Shown in pieces: positions 1 to 7,498 of a DNA stretch of 22,887 nt (its first letter is position 1; every line of letters starts with the position of its first letter). The stretch covers positions 1 to 22,887 of the forward strand of contig JAICTU010000090.1 of assembly GCA_025936205.1 (NCBI GenBank). The letters are read 5' to 3'. Source of the stretch: Polyangiaceae bacterium (GTDB lineage Bacteria; Myxococcota; Polyangia; Polyangiales; Polyangiaceae). The notes beneath the pieces were generated by a model, which saw only the letters and a program-made list of their open reading frames with translations, was not told where the DNA came from and did no database searches. A program made the position numbers and the translations under genes.

Positions 1-2405
1 ACTTGCGCCACCTCGTCGCTCTCGCGCTCGCCGACGTTGGTGATACGGGCACGCACCACGAGCTCCTTGCCGGGCTCGAGCTTCGCCGGTAGCTCGAGCT
101 GGTCGTAGTGGAAGCGGGTGTAGCTGAGGCCGTAGCCAAAGGGATAGACGGCGTGGCCCGGGAAGAAGCGGTAGGTCTGCGTCGTGAGGTGGTAGTCGTC
201 GAACGCGGGCAGGTCGTCGGCGGAGCGGTAGAAGGTGATCGGCAAGCGTCCCGCGGGGCTGGCCTCGCCGAACAGCACCGCCGCCAGGGCGTCGCCCGCG
301 GCCTGGCCCGGATACCACGCGGCGAGGATGGCAGGCACGTGGCTCTGCTCCCAACCCAGACCGAGCGCGCTGCCGCTCATGGTGACCAGCACCACCGGCT
401 TGCCTAGCGCCACGACCTCGCGGATCAGCTGTTGTTGCGGCGCCGGCAGTTCCAGGCGCGTGCGGTCGCCGCCCCGAAATCCATCGATATCCAGATCGAG
501 CTGCTCGCCCTCCAGGTTGGAGCTGAGGCCCATCACCATCACCACCGCGTCTGCACCCGCGGCCGCCGCCAGGGCCTCCGCCTTCAATTTTGGCCGAGGC
601 TCCGCCCACACCAGCTGCAGGCGCGCATCCCCATACGTCTCGCGCGCCGTGACCTCGATCTCGTATGCCTGGCCCGCCTTCAGCTCCAGCGGCTCGGACT
701 TTTTCAGGCGCGGGTCGGCGAGCTCGTCGTGCAGGCGGTACTTGGTCTCCAGCACCACCTTGCCATCGAGGCGCACGGTGGTGTTGCACGTGGTGTGTAC
801 GCCGAGCCGATGGGGCCCCGAGGTCTTCGGCACCAGCCGCCCCGTCCAGCGCACGCCGAAGTTGTCGCCATCCATGTCGGCCCTGGGCGCGCCATCGCCC
901 CAGCTCAGGTCGAGGGCAGGGGTGACCTCGGTGTAGAGCGGCGCCGCGTCGAGCCCGCTGCTCGCGTAGAACGCCCCCTCGAGCCCGGCGGCACCGGCAC
1001 GGGTCTGAAGCGCCGCGGTCGGGACGGGGGTGAACACCGGTACGCCCTCGGCCAGCTCCGACCCCTGCGCGTAGACGACGCGGGTGCCCGGCGACACCGC
1101 CTTGCGGATGCCCTCCAGCGGCGTCACCGCATGCGCCGGCACGCCGTTGTAGTTGCCGAGCTGCATCAGCCACGCGTCGGCGTCGGGCCCGAGCACGGCG
1201 ATTGTCTTCAAGTCGCGCCGCAACGGCAGCGTAGCGCCAGCATTCTTCAGCAGCACCAGCGACTCCTCGGCGCTGCGCTGCGCGAGCGCGCGATGCTCCG
1301 GACTATCCACGACCGAATACGGAATCTGCGCATAGCGCACGTGCCGGGGGTCGTCGAACATGCCCAGGCGCAGGCGTGCCAGGAACAGCCGCTCCAGGCT
1401 GCGATCGAGCTCGGCCTCCGACACCAACCCCTGGCGAAGCCCGTCCGCGAGGTTCGCGTAGACGGTGCCGCATTCCAGATCCGTGCCTCGCTGCACGGCC
1501 AGCGACGCGCTCTGCGCAGCCGAGTCCGTCACGTGGTGCTTGGTGTGCAGATCGGCGATCGCGCCGCAGTCCGAGACGACGTAGCCTTGAAAGCCCCACT
1601 CCCCGCGCAAGATGCCGTTCAACAGCTGGTCGTGCGCGCAGGCGGCTTCACCGTTGACGCGATTGTAGGCGCACATCACCGACGCCGCTCCGGCGCGGAC
1701 CCCCAGCTCGAATTGCGGCAGGTACGTCTGATACAGGTCGTGCGCGTCGACGCGGGCGTCAAACTCGTGGCGCAGCGGCTCCGGGCCGCTGTGCACCGCG
1801 AAGTGCTTGAGCGTGGCGACCGTCTTCAGATAGCGCGGATCGTCGCCCTGCAGCCCGTGCACGAACTGCACGGCGAGCTTGCCGGTGAGCACCGGATCTT
1901 CGCCGTAGGTCTCTTGGCCCCGCCCCCAGCGCGGATCACGAAACAGGTTGATGTTGGGCGACCAGAGCGTGAGCCCCTGGTAGACCTGGCGCGAGCCGCG
2001 CGCGAGCGCGGCGTGATGCTTGGCCCGCGCCTCGTCGGAGATCGCGCTGGCGACTTGCAGCATCAGCGCCTCGTCCCACGTCGCTGCCAGGCCGATCGCC
2101 TGCGGAAATACCGTCGCCAGCCCTGCGCGTGCCACACCGTGCAACGCCTCCGAGCACCAGTTATAAGCCGGTATTCCAAGCCGATCGATGGCTGGCGCAT
2201 CGTGCATCATCTGCCCGATCTTCTCCTCGGCGGTGAGCCGAGCCACCAGATCGTGGGCCCGCTCCTCGAATGGGGCGGCCTCGTCCAGGTACAGGGCCTT
2301 GCCCGGAGTTGTGACCTGGGGCGCCACCGCCTCGGGCGGCGCAGAGCGCGCGCACGACAAGGAGAGGCAGAGCAGGGCGGGAACGAGCGGAGTCAGCTGT
2401 CTCAT
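1..2405 (-). CDS. GH3 beta-glucosidase/beta-xylosidase with inserted PA14 domain (3' end cut by window edge)
   Basis: Retaining beta-glycosidase, probably releasing glucose or xylose from plant or microbial oligosaccharides outside the cytoplasm. The frame is open from the ATG at 2405 to the left edge (about 801 codons). The N-terminus (MRQLTPLVPALLCLSLSC) looks like a lipoprotein or Sec signal with Cys18, although the lipobox is weak. The N-terminal GH3 domain has the DPRWGRGQETYGEDP stretch and VVSDCG, whose Asp279 is the expected catalytic nucleophile. Residues about 477-605 form a PA14 domain inserted in the GH3 C-terminal domain, which resumes with GLSSNLEGEQLD, where the acid/base Glu is expected. 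The edge falls at the start of the fibronectin-III-like domain (ARITNVGERESDEVAQV), so some 60-70 residues are missing. The DPRWGRG/SDC signature resembles xylosidase-like GH3 enzymes, but specificity cannot be settled. It is divergent from the methyltransferase at 2488. Confidence 0.93.
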   Translation of the reverse strand, partial: MRQLTPLVPALLCLSLSCARSAPPEAVAPQVTTPGKALYLDEAAPFEERAHDLVARLTAEEKIGQMMHDAPAIDRLGIPAYNWCSEALHGVARAGLATVFPQAIGLAATWDEALMLQVASAISDEARAKHHAALARGSRQVYQGLTLWSPNINLFRDPRWGRGQETYGEDPVLTGKLAVQFVHGLQGDDPRYLKTVATLKHFAVHSGPEPLRHEFDARVDAHDLYQTYLPQFELGVRAGAASVMCAYNRVNGEAACAHDQLLNGILRGEWGFQGYVVSDCGAIADLHTKHHVTDSAAQSASLAVQRGTDLECGTVYANLADGLRQGLVSEAELDRSLERLFLARLRLGMFDDPRHVRYAQIPYSVVDSPEHRALAQRSAEESLVLLKNAGATLPLRRDLKTIAVLGPDADAWLMQLGNYNGVPAHAVTPLEGIRKAVSPGTRVVYAQGSELAEGVPVFTPVPTAALQTRAGAAGLEGAFYASSGLDAAPLYTEVTPALDLSWGDGAPRADMDGDNFGVRWTGRLVPKTSGPHRLGVHTTCNTTVRLDGKVVLETKYRLHDELADPRLKKSEPLELKAGQAYEIEVTARETYGDARLQLVWAEPRPKLKAEALAAAAGADAVVMVMGLSSNLEGEQLDLDIDGFRGGDRTRLELPAPQQQLIREVVALGKPVVLVTMSGSALGLGWEQSHVPAILAAWYPGQAAGDALAAVLFGEASPAGRLPITFYRSADDLPAFDDYHLTTQTYRFFPGHAVYPFGYGLSYTRFHYDQLELPAKLEPGKELVVRARITNVGERESDEVAQ

Positions 2406-2487
2406 GGCTTTCGGCATCCTCTGCCGGCGTAGGGGCGCCGCTCAACAGCGCACTGGCATCGACAGGTTCGTCCTGGTACTAGTCGGA

Positions 2488-3216
2488 ATGCCTCGGAAGG
2501 TCACTCTCCTCCAGCTGACGGCCCTGATGGCGCTGACGGCCAGCGCCCTCGACGCGAGTGCTCTCTTTGCCGGCGACGCCAAGAGCCCGGCGAAAGAGGC
2601 TCCGGCGAAACCGCCGCCAGCGAAGCAGTCGCCGCCAGCCGCGGCGAGCCCAGACGCCACCGCGCTCGATGCGCGGGTGAGAGCGTTTCTCGATGGCCAC
2701 CGCGAGCACTGGCACGACCTCAACGTGCCCTACGAGGACGACAAGGCCCTGTTCGATTTGATTGTCCGGAGGCGCTTCACCCACGCGCTCGAGATAGGTA
2801 CGTCCACGGGACACTCCGGTATCTGGATCGCCTGGGCGTTGAGCAAAACTCACGGCAAGCTGATCACCATCGAGATCGATCCCGACCGGCAGCGCACCGC
2901 CCTGCAAAACTTCCAGGCTGCCGGTTTATCGGGCTACATCGACGCGCGCTTGGGCGATGCGCACCGGCTGGTGAAGGAGCTGCCGGGGCCGTTCGACTTC
3001 GTGTTCTCGGACGCGGACAAGGACTGGTACACGCAGTACTTCCGGGATCTCGAAGGCAAGCTGACCGTGGGCGGCTGCTTCACGGCCCACAACGTGCTCG
3101 ACGGTTTCAGCGGCATCCCCGAGTTCCTGGCTTACGCGCGGTCGCGCCCGAACTACGCGACCGAGATCCTGCACACCAGCCGTTCCGGCATTTCCGTGAG
3201 CTGCCGGCTGCGCTGA
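2488..3216 (+). CDS. O-methyltransferase family 3-like (COMT-type) protein with N-terminal signal-like segment
   Basis: SAM-dependent O-methyltransferase of the catechol-OMT/YrrM type, 242 aa, substrate unknown. The SAM motif is LEIGTSTG (residues 101-108), followed by acidic IEID (128-131). The metal-site region FSDADK (173-178) is present. The usual second Asp-Asn pair reads His-Asn in TAHNVL (199-204). The catalytic domain starts only near residue 58. Before it lie a hydrophobic segment (residues 6-28, MPRKVTLLQLTALMALTASA onward) and a Lys/Pro/Ala-rich linker (31-55), together resembling a signal peptide plus spacer or a membrane anchor. The ATG at 2488 was chosen because the frame upstream of it runs antisense to the GH3 start region. 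The Shine-Dalgarno sequence is weak. The domain call is secure; export is inference. Confidence 0.85.
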   Translation: MPRKVTLLQLTALMALTASALDASALFAGDAKSPAKEAPAKPPPAKQSPPAAASPDATALDARVRAFLDGHREHWHDLNVPYEDDKALFDLIVRRRFTHALEIGTSTGHSGIWIAWALSKTHGKLITIEIDPDRQRTALQNFQAAGLSGYIDARLGDAHRLVKELPGPFDFVFSDADKDWYTQYFRDLEGKLTVGGCFTAHNVLDGFSGIPEFLAYARSRPNYATEILHTSRSGISVSCRLR

Positions 3217-3258
3217 CCCGACCGTGAAAGAACCCTTGCCCGAAAGCAAATCGGACAG

Positions 3259-3326
3259 CGCAAGGCTTGCGAATGGAATGGATATCTCGGCGGCGTTAGA
3301 GACTTCAACGGGCTAGCTCTACTAGC
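3259..3326. other. Convergent intergenic region with two short inverted repeats
   Basis: The gap between two convergent genes (3217-3344) contains CGCAAG-G-CTTGCG at 3259-3271 and GCTAG-CTCTA-CTAGC at 3312-3326. Either could help terminate transcription from one side. Neither is followed by a T-tract, so no intrinsic terminator is claimed. Nothing else is visible in this gap. Confidence 0.3.
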
Positions 3327-3344
3327 TGCAGCCGGTACTGCCCT

Positions 3345-4715
3345 TTACTGGAGCGGGGCCCTGGCGACCACATCGCCGATGGTGGAGTCGTAGTAGACCG
3401 CGGCTGCGTCGGCGCGCAGGCTGCGCACGGCGTAGACGTGGCAGGCGACCTTCTGCGGGTCACCGTCGCCCGCCAGAGGCAGTGCCAGTATGTCGCTGAA
3501 CACGTCCGCGGATCCGCTGCTCTGCGCCCAGTACGCACGCGTACCGTCGGAGGCGAGCCCGCGCACCGAAGTGGCGGAGCTGATGGATCTGCGATTGCCG
3601 TTCGGCGTGCTCGACCAGACGCCGTTCGCATCGGCCCAGAGCACGCGGTCGCCCGTGGTCTGGACGAAGCGTGCGCCTCCTGCTACGGGCGCGAAGGCGG
3701 TGACGGAGCCCGTGGCGAAGGTGTACTTCGAGATGGCGCCCTGCTCTGTGCCGGACGGATCGGAGTACCAGTAGATGCCCGTCGCGTCGGCTGCGAGCGC
3801 CTCGCTCGTCCAGCTACCGTCGGCGAGCAGGGTCGAATCGCCGCCGATGGTCGGGATCGCCCGGAGCTGCCCGCTGCTGGAGAGGTAGTAGAGCTGCGAA
3901 CCACTCAGCGTCCAAGTGTTGCTGGCGTCATCCACGAGGACTCGTGGCTCGCCGGCGTTCTCGAAGGGCAGCCGGTACAAGGACGGCGGTCGCGAATAGC
4001 TGGGCGGGCTCGACCAGTACAGAGCCTCGGAATCGTTGCCGAGGACGCGAAGGGCATAGTTGCTGTTCTCGTACACAACCCGTTCGTATCCTCCCGCCTT
4101 CGGCACGCGCCAGACACCGTCAGACTCGGACAGATATACTTCGGCCGAACCCAAGACAAAACCATTGAGTTGGACAGACTTCAGCAGGAACGTCGGCTCG
4201 ATGCCGCCAGGGCACGCGCGCGGTGGGGGGGAGGGGCTGCCGACCGGAGGAGGCAGATCGGAATCGACGCAGCTGACGGTGCTGAATTGCTGTGGCGGCC
4301 ATTCGTCATCAGCGACGTCGCCGGCCTCGATGTAGCTCGAGCTGCCGTTGCAGAAGTAGTTGCTGTCGTCAGCCACTCTCATGCCGATCAGGGCAGCGCT
4401 GCTCGCGTCATAGATGCAATCGGTCTCCCCGGCGCCGTACAAGTTGGTGATGAAGGAATGCGTCCCGCTGCTGGCGACTTTGAAGGAGTCGTAGTAGCCG
4501 CGGCAGAGCTGGTTTGCTCCGTCCAGCGCAGGCGAGTAGCTGGCGGGGCAGCTGGAGATCCGCAGAACATTCTCGAGCGTATCCGTACAGATTGACGCGG
4601 CCGTCCGCTGCTCCAGGTCCGGGAGCGGGTCGGTCGGCGACGAACCGTCCAGCGCCCAATCCGAGCAGCTGCTCGCGAGCAAGCAAAAAATTGCGGGCAG
4701 TGCGCGCATCTTCAT
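3345..4715 (-). CDS. Predicted lipoprotein with cysteine-containing N-terminal part and beta-propeller-like C-terminal part
   Basis: Function unknown, 456 aa. The start MKMRALPAIFCLLASSC looks like a lipoprotein signal with lipid-attachment candidate Cys17. Met1 (4715) was chosen over Met3 (4709) and over the longer frame because the signal peptide begins here. Residues about 40-150 hold spaced cysteines (43, 56, 71, 100, 122, 149), suggesting a disulfide-bonded module. A Pro/Ser-rich linker follows (about 154-166). From about residue 170 to the end there are recurring blades of the type GSAEVYLSESDGVWRVPKAG, LYWSS...LYRLPF, IYWYSDPSG and AYWAQSSG. These resemble the DUF5050/TolB-like propellers common in myxobacterial lipoproteins, probably a surface binding scaffold. 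No catalytic motif is seen. It is divergent from the gene at 4873 and convergent with the methyltransferase. Confidence 0.82.
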   Translation of the reverse strand: MKMRALPAIFCLLASSCSDWALDGSSPTDPLPDLEQRTAASICTDTLENVLRISSCPASYSPALDGANQLCRGYYDSFKVASSGTHSFITNLYGAGETDCIYDASSAALIGMRVADDSNYFCNGSSSYIEAGDVADDEWPPQQFSTVSCVDSDLPPPVGSPSPPPRACPGGIEPTFLLKSVQLNGFVLGSAEVYLSESDGVWRVPKAGGYERVVYENSNYALRVLGNDSEALYWSSPPSYSRPPSLYRLPFENAGEPRVLVDDASNTWTLSGSQLYYLSSSGQLRAIPTIGGDSTLLADGSWTSEALAADATGIYWYSDPSGTEQGAISKYTFATGSVTAFAPVAGGARFVQTTGDRVLWADANGVWSSTPNGNRRSISSATSVRGLASDGTRAYWAQSSGSADVFSDILALPLAGDGDPQKVACHVYAVRSLRADAAAVYYDSTIGDVVARAPLQ

Positions 4716-4872
4716 GATCTCGCTGGAAGCAACCGGTGTGCCATACCCTGCTGCACGCCATTCCAGCGTATGACCAGGGCCAGTGCCCGGCGCAGAGGAA
4801 AGCGCTGGCACAGGCTGTTTCAGTGTAGCACGGAGCGTGTGACACAGGTGGCACAGCTTGGCGCCGTCCGAG

Positions 4873-5202
4873 ATGTCGGTGGCCCTCACGATTCAGCCGC
4901 GTGGCTCTGCTCCGAGCCCAGCGCGCATCGTGCCGGTGGCCACTGAGAAGGTCTTCCGGCAGTACTGGCCGCGGGCCAGCGAGGCGCTCGGCTTGAAATG
5001 GGTGCCGCTGTTTGAGACCGGCATCCCGCTGGATACCGCGGATGTGCCCGACGTGTTGGCAGAGCTGTGCGCACTCCAGACGTGGACGGAGCAGAGCTCG
5101 CCCGACTGCGCCCAGCGGATCGGCGCCCGCCTGCAGGAGCTGATCCGTGAGTTGAGCGCGCTCGAGGGGAACCTGACGCAGGTCGAGCTGTTCATCGGTT
5201 GA
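4873..5202 (+). CDS. Hypothetical protein, 109 aa
   Basis: I do not recognise this family. It encodes a compact soluble protein with no signal peptide or membrane segment, an aromatic-rich centre (FRQYWPRASEALGLKWVPLF) and a C-terminal half that looks helical (ARLQELIRELSALEGNLTQ). Third codon positions are strongly G/C, supporting real coding. The ATG at 4873 has little Shine-Dalgarno sequence. An in-frame TTG at 4858 is preceded by AGGTGG (4846-4851) at 6-nt spacing and would add five residues, so the start is uncertain. It lies 74 bp upstream of the methyltransferase at 5277, in the same direction, so co-transcription is possible. A role is not inferable. Confidence 0.65.
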   Translation: MSVALTIQPRGSAPSPARIVPVATEKVFRQYWPRASEALGLKWVPLFETGIPLDTADVPDVLAELCALQTWTEQSSPDCAQRIGARLQELIRELSALEGNLTQVELFIG

Positions 5203-5276
5203 GCGGACGTTCCCACGGCCCGATCCACGCCTCCACCCACGCAGCCGGTGCAGTCTGCTCCTCGGAGGTGTTCCAC

Positions 5277-6098
5277 ATGAATTCCAGCAATCCGAATCAG
5301 GCACTCTGGGAAAAGGGCGACTTCACGCGCATCGCGGCGACGATGAGGGAAAGCGGCGACGCGCTCGTCAAAGCAATCGGGGTCAGCCGCGGCATGCAGG
5401 TCCTGGACCTCGGTTGTGGGGACGGGACGACCGCGGTGCCGGCGGCGCAGCGCGGCGCCCAGGTCCTGGGGGTCGATATTTCTCGGACCCTGGTTGCGGC
5501 GGCGCAGCGGCGTGCGACCGAGCTCGGCCTCGCCAACCTCACGGTGCGCGAGGGCGACGCCTGTGAGCTCCGAGGGATCGAGTCGGGTCGGTTCGACCTC
5601 GTCGTCAGCATCTTCGGGGCGATGTTCGCGCCGAAGCCCTTCGAGGTCGCCTGGGAGCTGGTCCGTGTGACCCGGCCGGGCGGGCGCATCGTGATGGGCA
5701 ACTGGATTCCGAACGATCCGACGCTCGTCGCGCAGATCCTGAAGATCAGCGCCGCGTACACTCCGCCTCCACCGCCAGGCTTCATCAGTCCCATGACCTG
5801 GGGGCTCGAGAGCAACGTGATCGAGCGTTTCACGGGCGCCGGCGTGCCGAAGGAGCGGATCTCTGCCGTTCGCGACAGCTATACGTTCCGCTACGCGGGC
5901 TCACCGTCGGAGTTCGTGGCTGTCTTCAGGGACTACTACGGGCCAACGATGAACGCGTTCGACGCCGCAGCGAAGGTGGGACGGGAGGCTGCACTGCAGG
6001 GCGAGCTGGAACAGCTGTTCGAACGAGAGAACCGCAGCGGGCAGCGGAACAGCACGTCGATTCCAGCCGCATTCCTGCGCGTGACGATCAGCTGCTGA
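5277..6098 (+). CDS. Class I SAM-dependent methyltransferase (Methyltransf_11/25 type)
   Basis: Cytoplasmic SAM-dependent methyltransferase of 273 aa; substrate unknown. The Rossmann-fold motifs are clear: VLDLGCGDG (42-50) binds SAM, GVDIS (65-69) is the acidic post-motif, and REGDA (91-95) contacts the adenine. FDLVVSIFGAMFAP is motif IV and TRPGGRIVMGNW is the post-catalytic strand. The N-terminus MNSSNPNQALWEKGDFTRIA is typical of a stand-alone UbiE/COQ5-like small-molecule methyltransferase group. The ATG at 5277 is supported by GGAGG at 5264-5268 with 8-nt spacing; the frame extends upstream to 5199 but without such a site. The gene ends 139 bp before the HlyD gene, separated from it by several inverted repeats, so it is probably a separate transcription unit. 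Confidence 0.88.
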   Translation: MNSSNPNQALWEKGDFTRIAATMRESGDALVKAIGVSRGMQVLDLGCGDGTTAVPAAQRGAQVLGVDISRTLVAAAQRRATELGLANLTVREGDACELRGIESGRFDLVVSIFGAMFAPKPFEVAWELVRVTRPGGRIVMGNWIPNDPTLVAQILKISAAYTPPPPPGFISPMTWGLESNVIERFTGAGVPKERISAVRDSYTFRYAGSPSEFVAVFRDYYGPTMNAFDAAAKVGREAALQGELEQLFERENRSGQRNSTSIPAAFLRVTISC

Positions 6099-6121
6099 GC
6101 TGACCTGCTCCCTGCACAAAG

Positions 6122-6135
6122 TCCGAAGTTTCGGA
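6122..6135. repeat. Inverted repeat TCCGAA-GT-TTCGGA upstream of transporter operon
   Basis: A perfect 6-bp-arm dyad with a 2-nt spacer, about 103 bp before the HlyD start. Size and position fit an enhancer site for the sigma-54 activator encoded in the same operon. It could instead be part of the transcript end of the upstream methyltransferase. There is no T-tract, which disfavours an intrinsic terminator. The role is inference. Confidence 0.4.
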
Positions 6136-6142
6136 GGGCACA

Positions 6143-6158
6143 GTCCCGGTTTTGGGAC
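6143..6158. repeat. Inverted repeat GTCCC-GGTTTT-GGGAC
   Basis: A perfect 5-bp-arm dyad with a 6-nt loop, lying 7 bp after the dyad at 6122-6135. Two adjacent dyads upstream of a sigma-54-like promoter are what a dimeric or hexameric activator would need. A simple RNA hairpin after the methyltransferase gene is also possible. Confidence 0.35.
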
Positions 6159-6194
6159 GACATGCCGGCGAGGCGGGCAAATTCCCCGAGAAAT

Positions 6195-6214
6195 TGCCAA
6201 GGCCTCGCCTGGCA
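6195..6214. repeat. Imperfect inverted repeat overlapping the putative -24 element
   Basis: TGCCA and TGGCA arms plus inner GGC/GCC pairs around a CTC loop, with A6200 unpaired. It covers the TGGCA of the sigma-54-like element at 6210-6225. It could be an operator, an RNA hairpin, or chance in GC-rich sequence. Confidence 0.3.
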
Positions 6215-6225
6215 TGAGATTCGCG
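6210..6225 (+). promoter_or_regulatory. Candidate sigma-54 (-24/-12) promoter
   Basis: The sequence reads TGGCATGAGATTCGCG. The invariant GG (6211-6212) and GC (6223-6224) dinucleotides are exactly 10 bp apart, as sigma-54 requires. Departures from the TGGCACG-N4-TTGC consensus are T for C in the -24 box and TCGC for TTGC. The downstream operon encodes its own sigma-54 activator. The problem is that transcription would start near 6236, only 2 nt before the GTG at 6238, excluding the AGGAG at 6227-6231 from the mRNA. Either the message is leaderless, a later start is used, or the match is accidental. Confidence 0.35.
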
Positions 6226-6237
6226 TAGGAGCGGGGT

Positions 6238-7479
6238 GTGGACCTCCCGCGGACCCCGCCCCGCCACCGACGCCGGCTGCTCGTGGCCATCGCGAGCTCG
6301 CTGGCGTTGGCCTTCGGCACCCTGGCGATCACGGGGAACCTGCGCTCTGCGGTAGCCTCAGTCGCGCGCGACGGCTTGATCATCGCCACCGTCCAGCGCG
6401 GCGCGTTCGAGCGCGAGATCCGCGCCATGGGCAGGTTGGTTCCGCGGGAGACGCGCTGGGTGACGGCGATCACACCAGGCCGGATCGACGAGATCCTGCA
6501 GCAACCCGGCGCGGCCGTCACGCGCGATACGGTGATTCTGAAGCTGCAAAACCCGGACGTCGTACTGGCCTCGCTCGAGGCCGATCGCGATGTGACGACG
6601 GCGCAGGCGGCCGCGCTCGAGCTGGAAACGAACCTCGGCGCTCGGGCGATCGACGAGGAAGCCGGCGTGTCGGCGCTGAGCGCGGAGCTGGCCAACGCGG
6701 CCCGGCGCGCGGATGCGTACGGCGTGGATAGCGGTCTCGTGGTGTCGAAGCTCGATCAGACCGAGATGGCGGACCGCGCGCGTTCGCTGTCGCAGAGCCT
6801 CGACCTGGCACGCCGGCGGTTGCAGCTCGTGCGCGACAAGGGGCAGGGCGCGATCGCGGCCTGGCGAGAGCAGCTGTCCAGACGGCAGAGCGTCGCCGAG
6901 TTCCGGCGCAAGCAGGTGGATGCTCTCAACGTGCGAGCGGGCGCGGACGGCACCTTGATCGACATCGCCGTGGAGCCCGGGCAATGGGCGGCGCCTGGGG
7001 CCGTGCTGGCCAGCGTGGTCCAGCCCGATCGCTTGAAGGCCGAGCTGCGTGTTCCAGAGGTGCTAGCCAAGGATGTCGCGCTGGGTATGGTGGCGCAGAT
7101 CGATACGCACAATGGCATCATCGGCGGCCGCGTGTCGCGCGTCGCGGCGGCCGCGCGCGATGGAGCGGTGCTGGTGGACGTCGAGCTCGAAGGTGCGCTG
7201 CCCGCTGGGGCGCGGCTGCAGCTCAATGTCGTCGGAAACATCCACCTGGAGACGATCGCCAATACGCTGTCCGTGGATCGGCCGGCGTCTGTGTTTGAAG
7301 GTGGAACCGCCCAGCTGTTTCGCGTCTCGCCGGATGGCGAGCACGCCGAACGCATCGCCGTCACCCTGGGGCGCGCCTCCGCCTTGCGCATGCAGGTCGA
7401 GCGCGGCCTCTCCGAGGGCGATCGCATCATTGTTTCAGACACCAGCTCCTTCGCTGGCGATCGCGTCGCGCTGCATTGA
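6238..7479 (+). CDS. HlyD/MacA-type periplasmic adaptor subunit
   Basis: Membrane-fusion protein, 413 aa, linking the inner-membrane ABC transporter encoded by the next two genes to the periplasm or an outer-membrane channel. After a basic N-terminus (RHRRR) there is one membrane anchor (about residues 13-33). The first lipoyl half follows (RWVTAITPGRIDEILQQPGA, then VILKLQNPD), then an Ala/Leu/Arg-rich coiled-coil hairpin (about 115-235), the second lipoyl half (VRAGADGTLIDIAVEPGQW), beta-barrel and membrane-proximal domains. The GTG start at 6238 is supported by AGGAG (6227-6231) at 6-nt spacing. This conflicts with the sigma-54-like element (see 6210-6225). A GTG at 6283 would still leave part of the anchor. 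It is the first gene of the five-gene operon. Confidence 0.9.
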   Translation: MDLPRTPPRHRRRLLVAIASSLALAFGTLAITGNLRSAVASVARDGLIIATVQRGAFEREIRAMGRLVPRETRWVTAITPGRIDEILQQPGAAVTRDTVILKLQNPDVVLASLEADRDVTTAQAAALELETNLGARAIDEEAGVSALSAELANAARRADAYGVDSGLVVSKLDQTEMADRARSLSQSLDLARRRLQLVRDKGQGAIAAWREQLSRRQSVAEFRRKQVDALNVRAGADGTLIDIAVEPGQWAAPGAVLASVVQPDRLKAELRVPEVLAKDVALGMVAQIDTHNGIIGGRVSRVAAAARDGAVLVDVELEGALPAGARLQLNVVGNIHLETIANTLSVDRPASVFEGGTAQLFRVSPDGEHAERIAVTLGRASALRMQVERGLSEGDRIIVSDTSSFAGDRVALH

Positions 7480-7498
7480 GATACTCGTCACGAGGCCC

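Noticed and set aside
432..2432. A 666-codon open frame on the plus strand opposite the GH3 gene
   Set aside because: It is antisense to a gene with clear GH3 and PA14 motifs, its translation is Arg/His/Gln-rich without domains, and long shadows are expected in GC-rich DNA.
4838..4856. TGTGACACAGGTGGCACA, a possible CRP/FNR-like site between divergent genes
   Set aside because: The half-sites do not fit TGTGA-N6-TCACA spacing, and the AGGTGG part may be a ribosome-binding site.
7073..7498. Upstream extension of the ATPase frame
   Set aside because: It overlaps the HlyD gene out of frame; the Ser/Arg/Cys-rich translation is a shadow.
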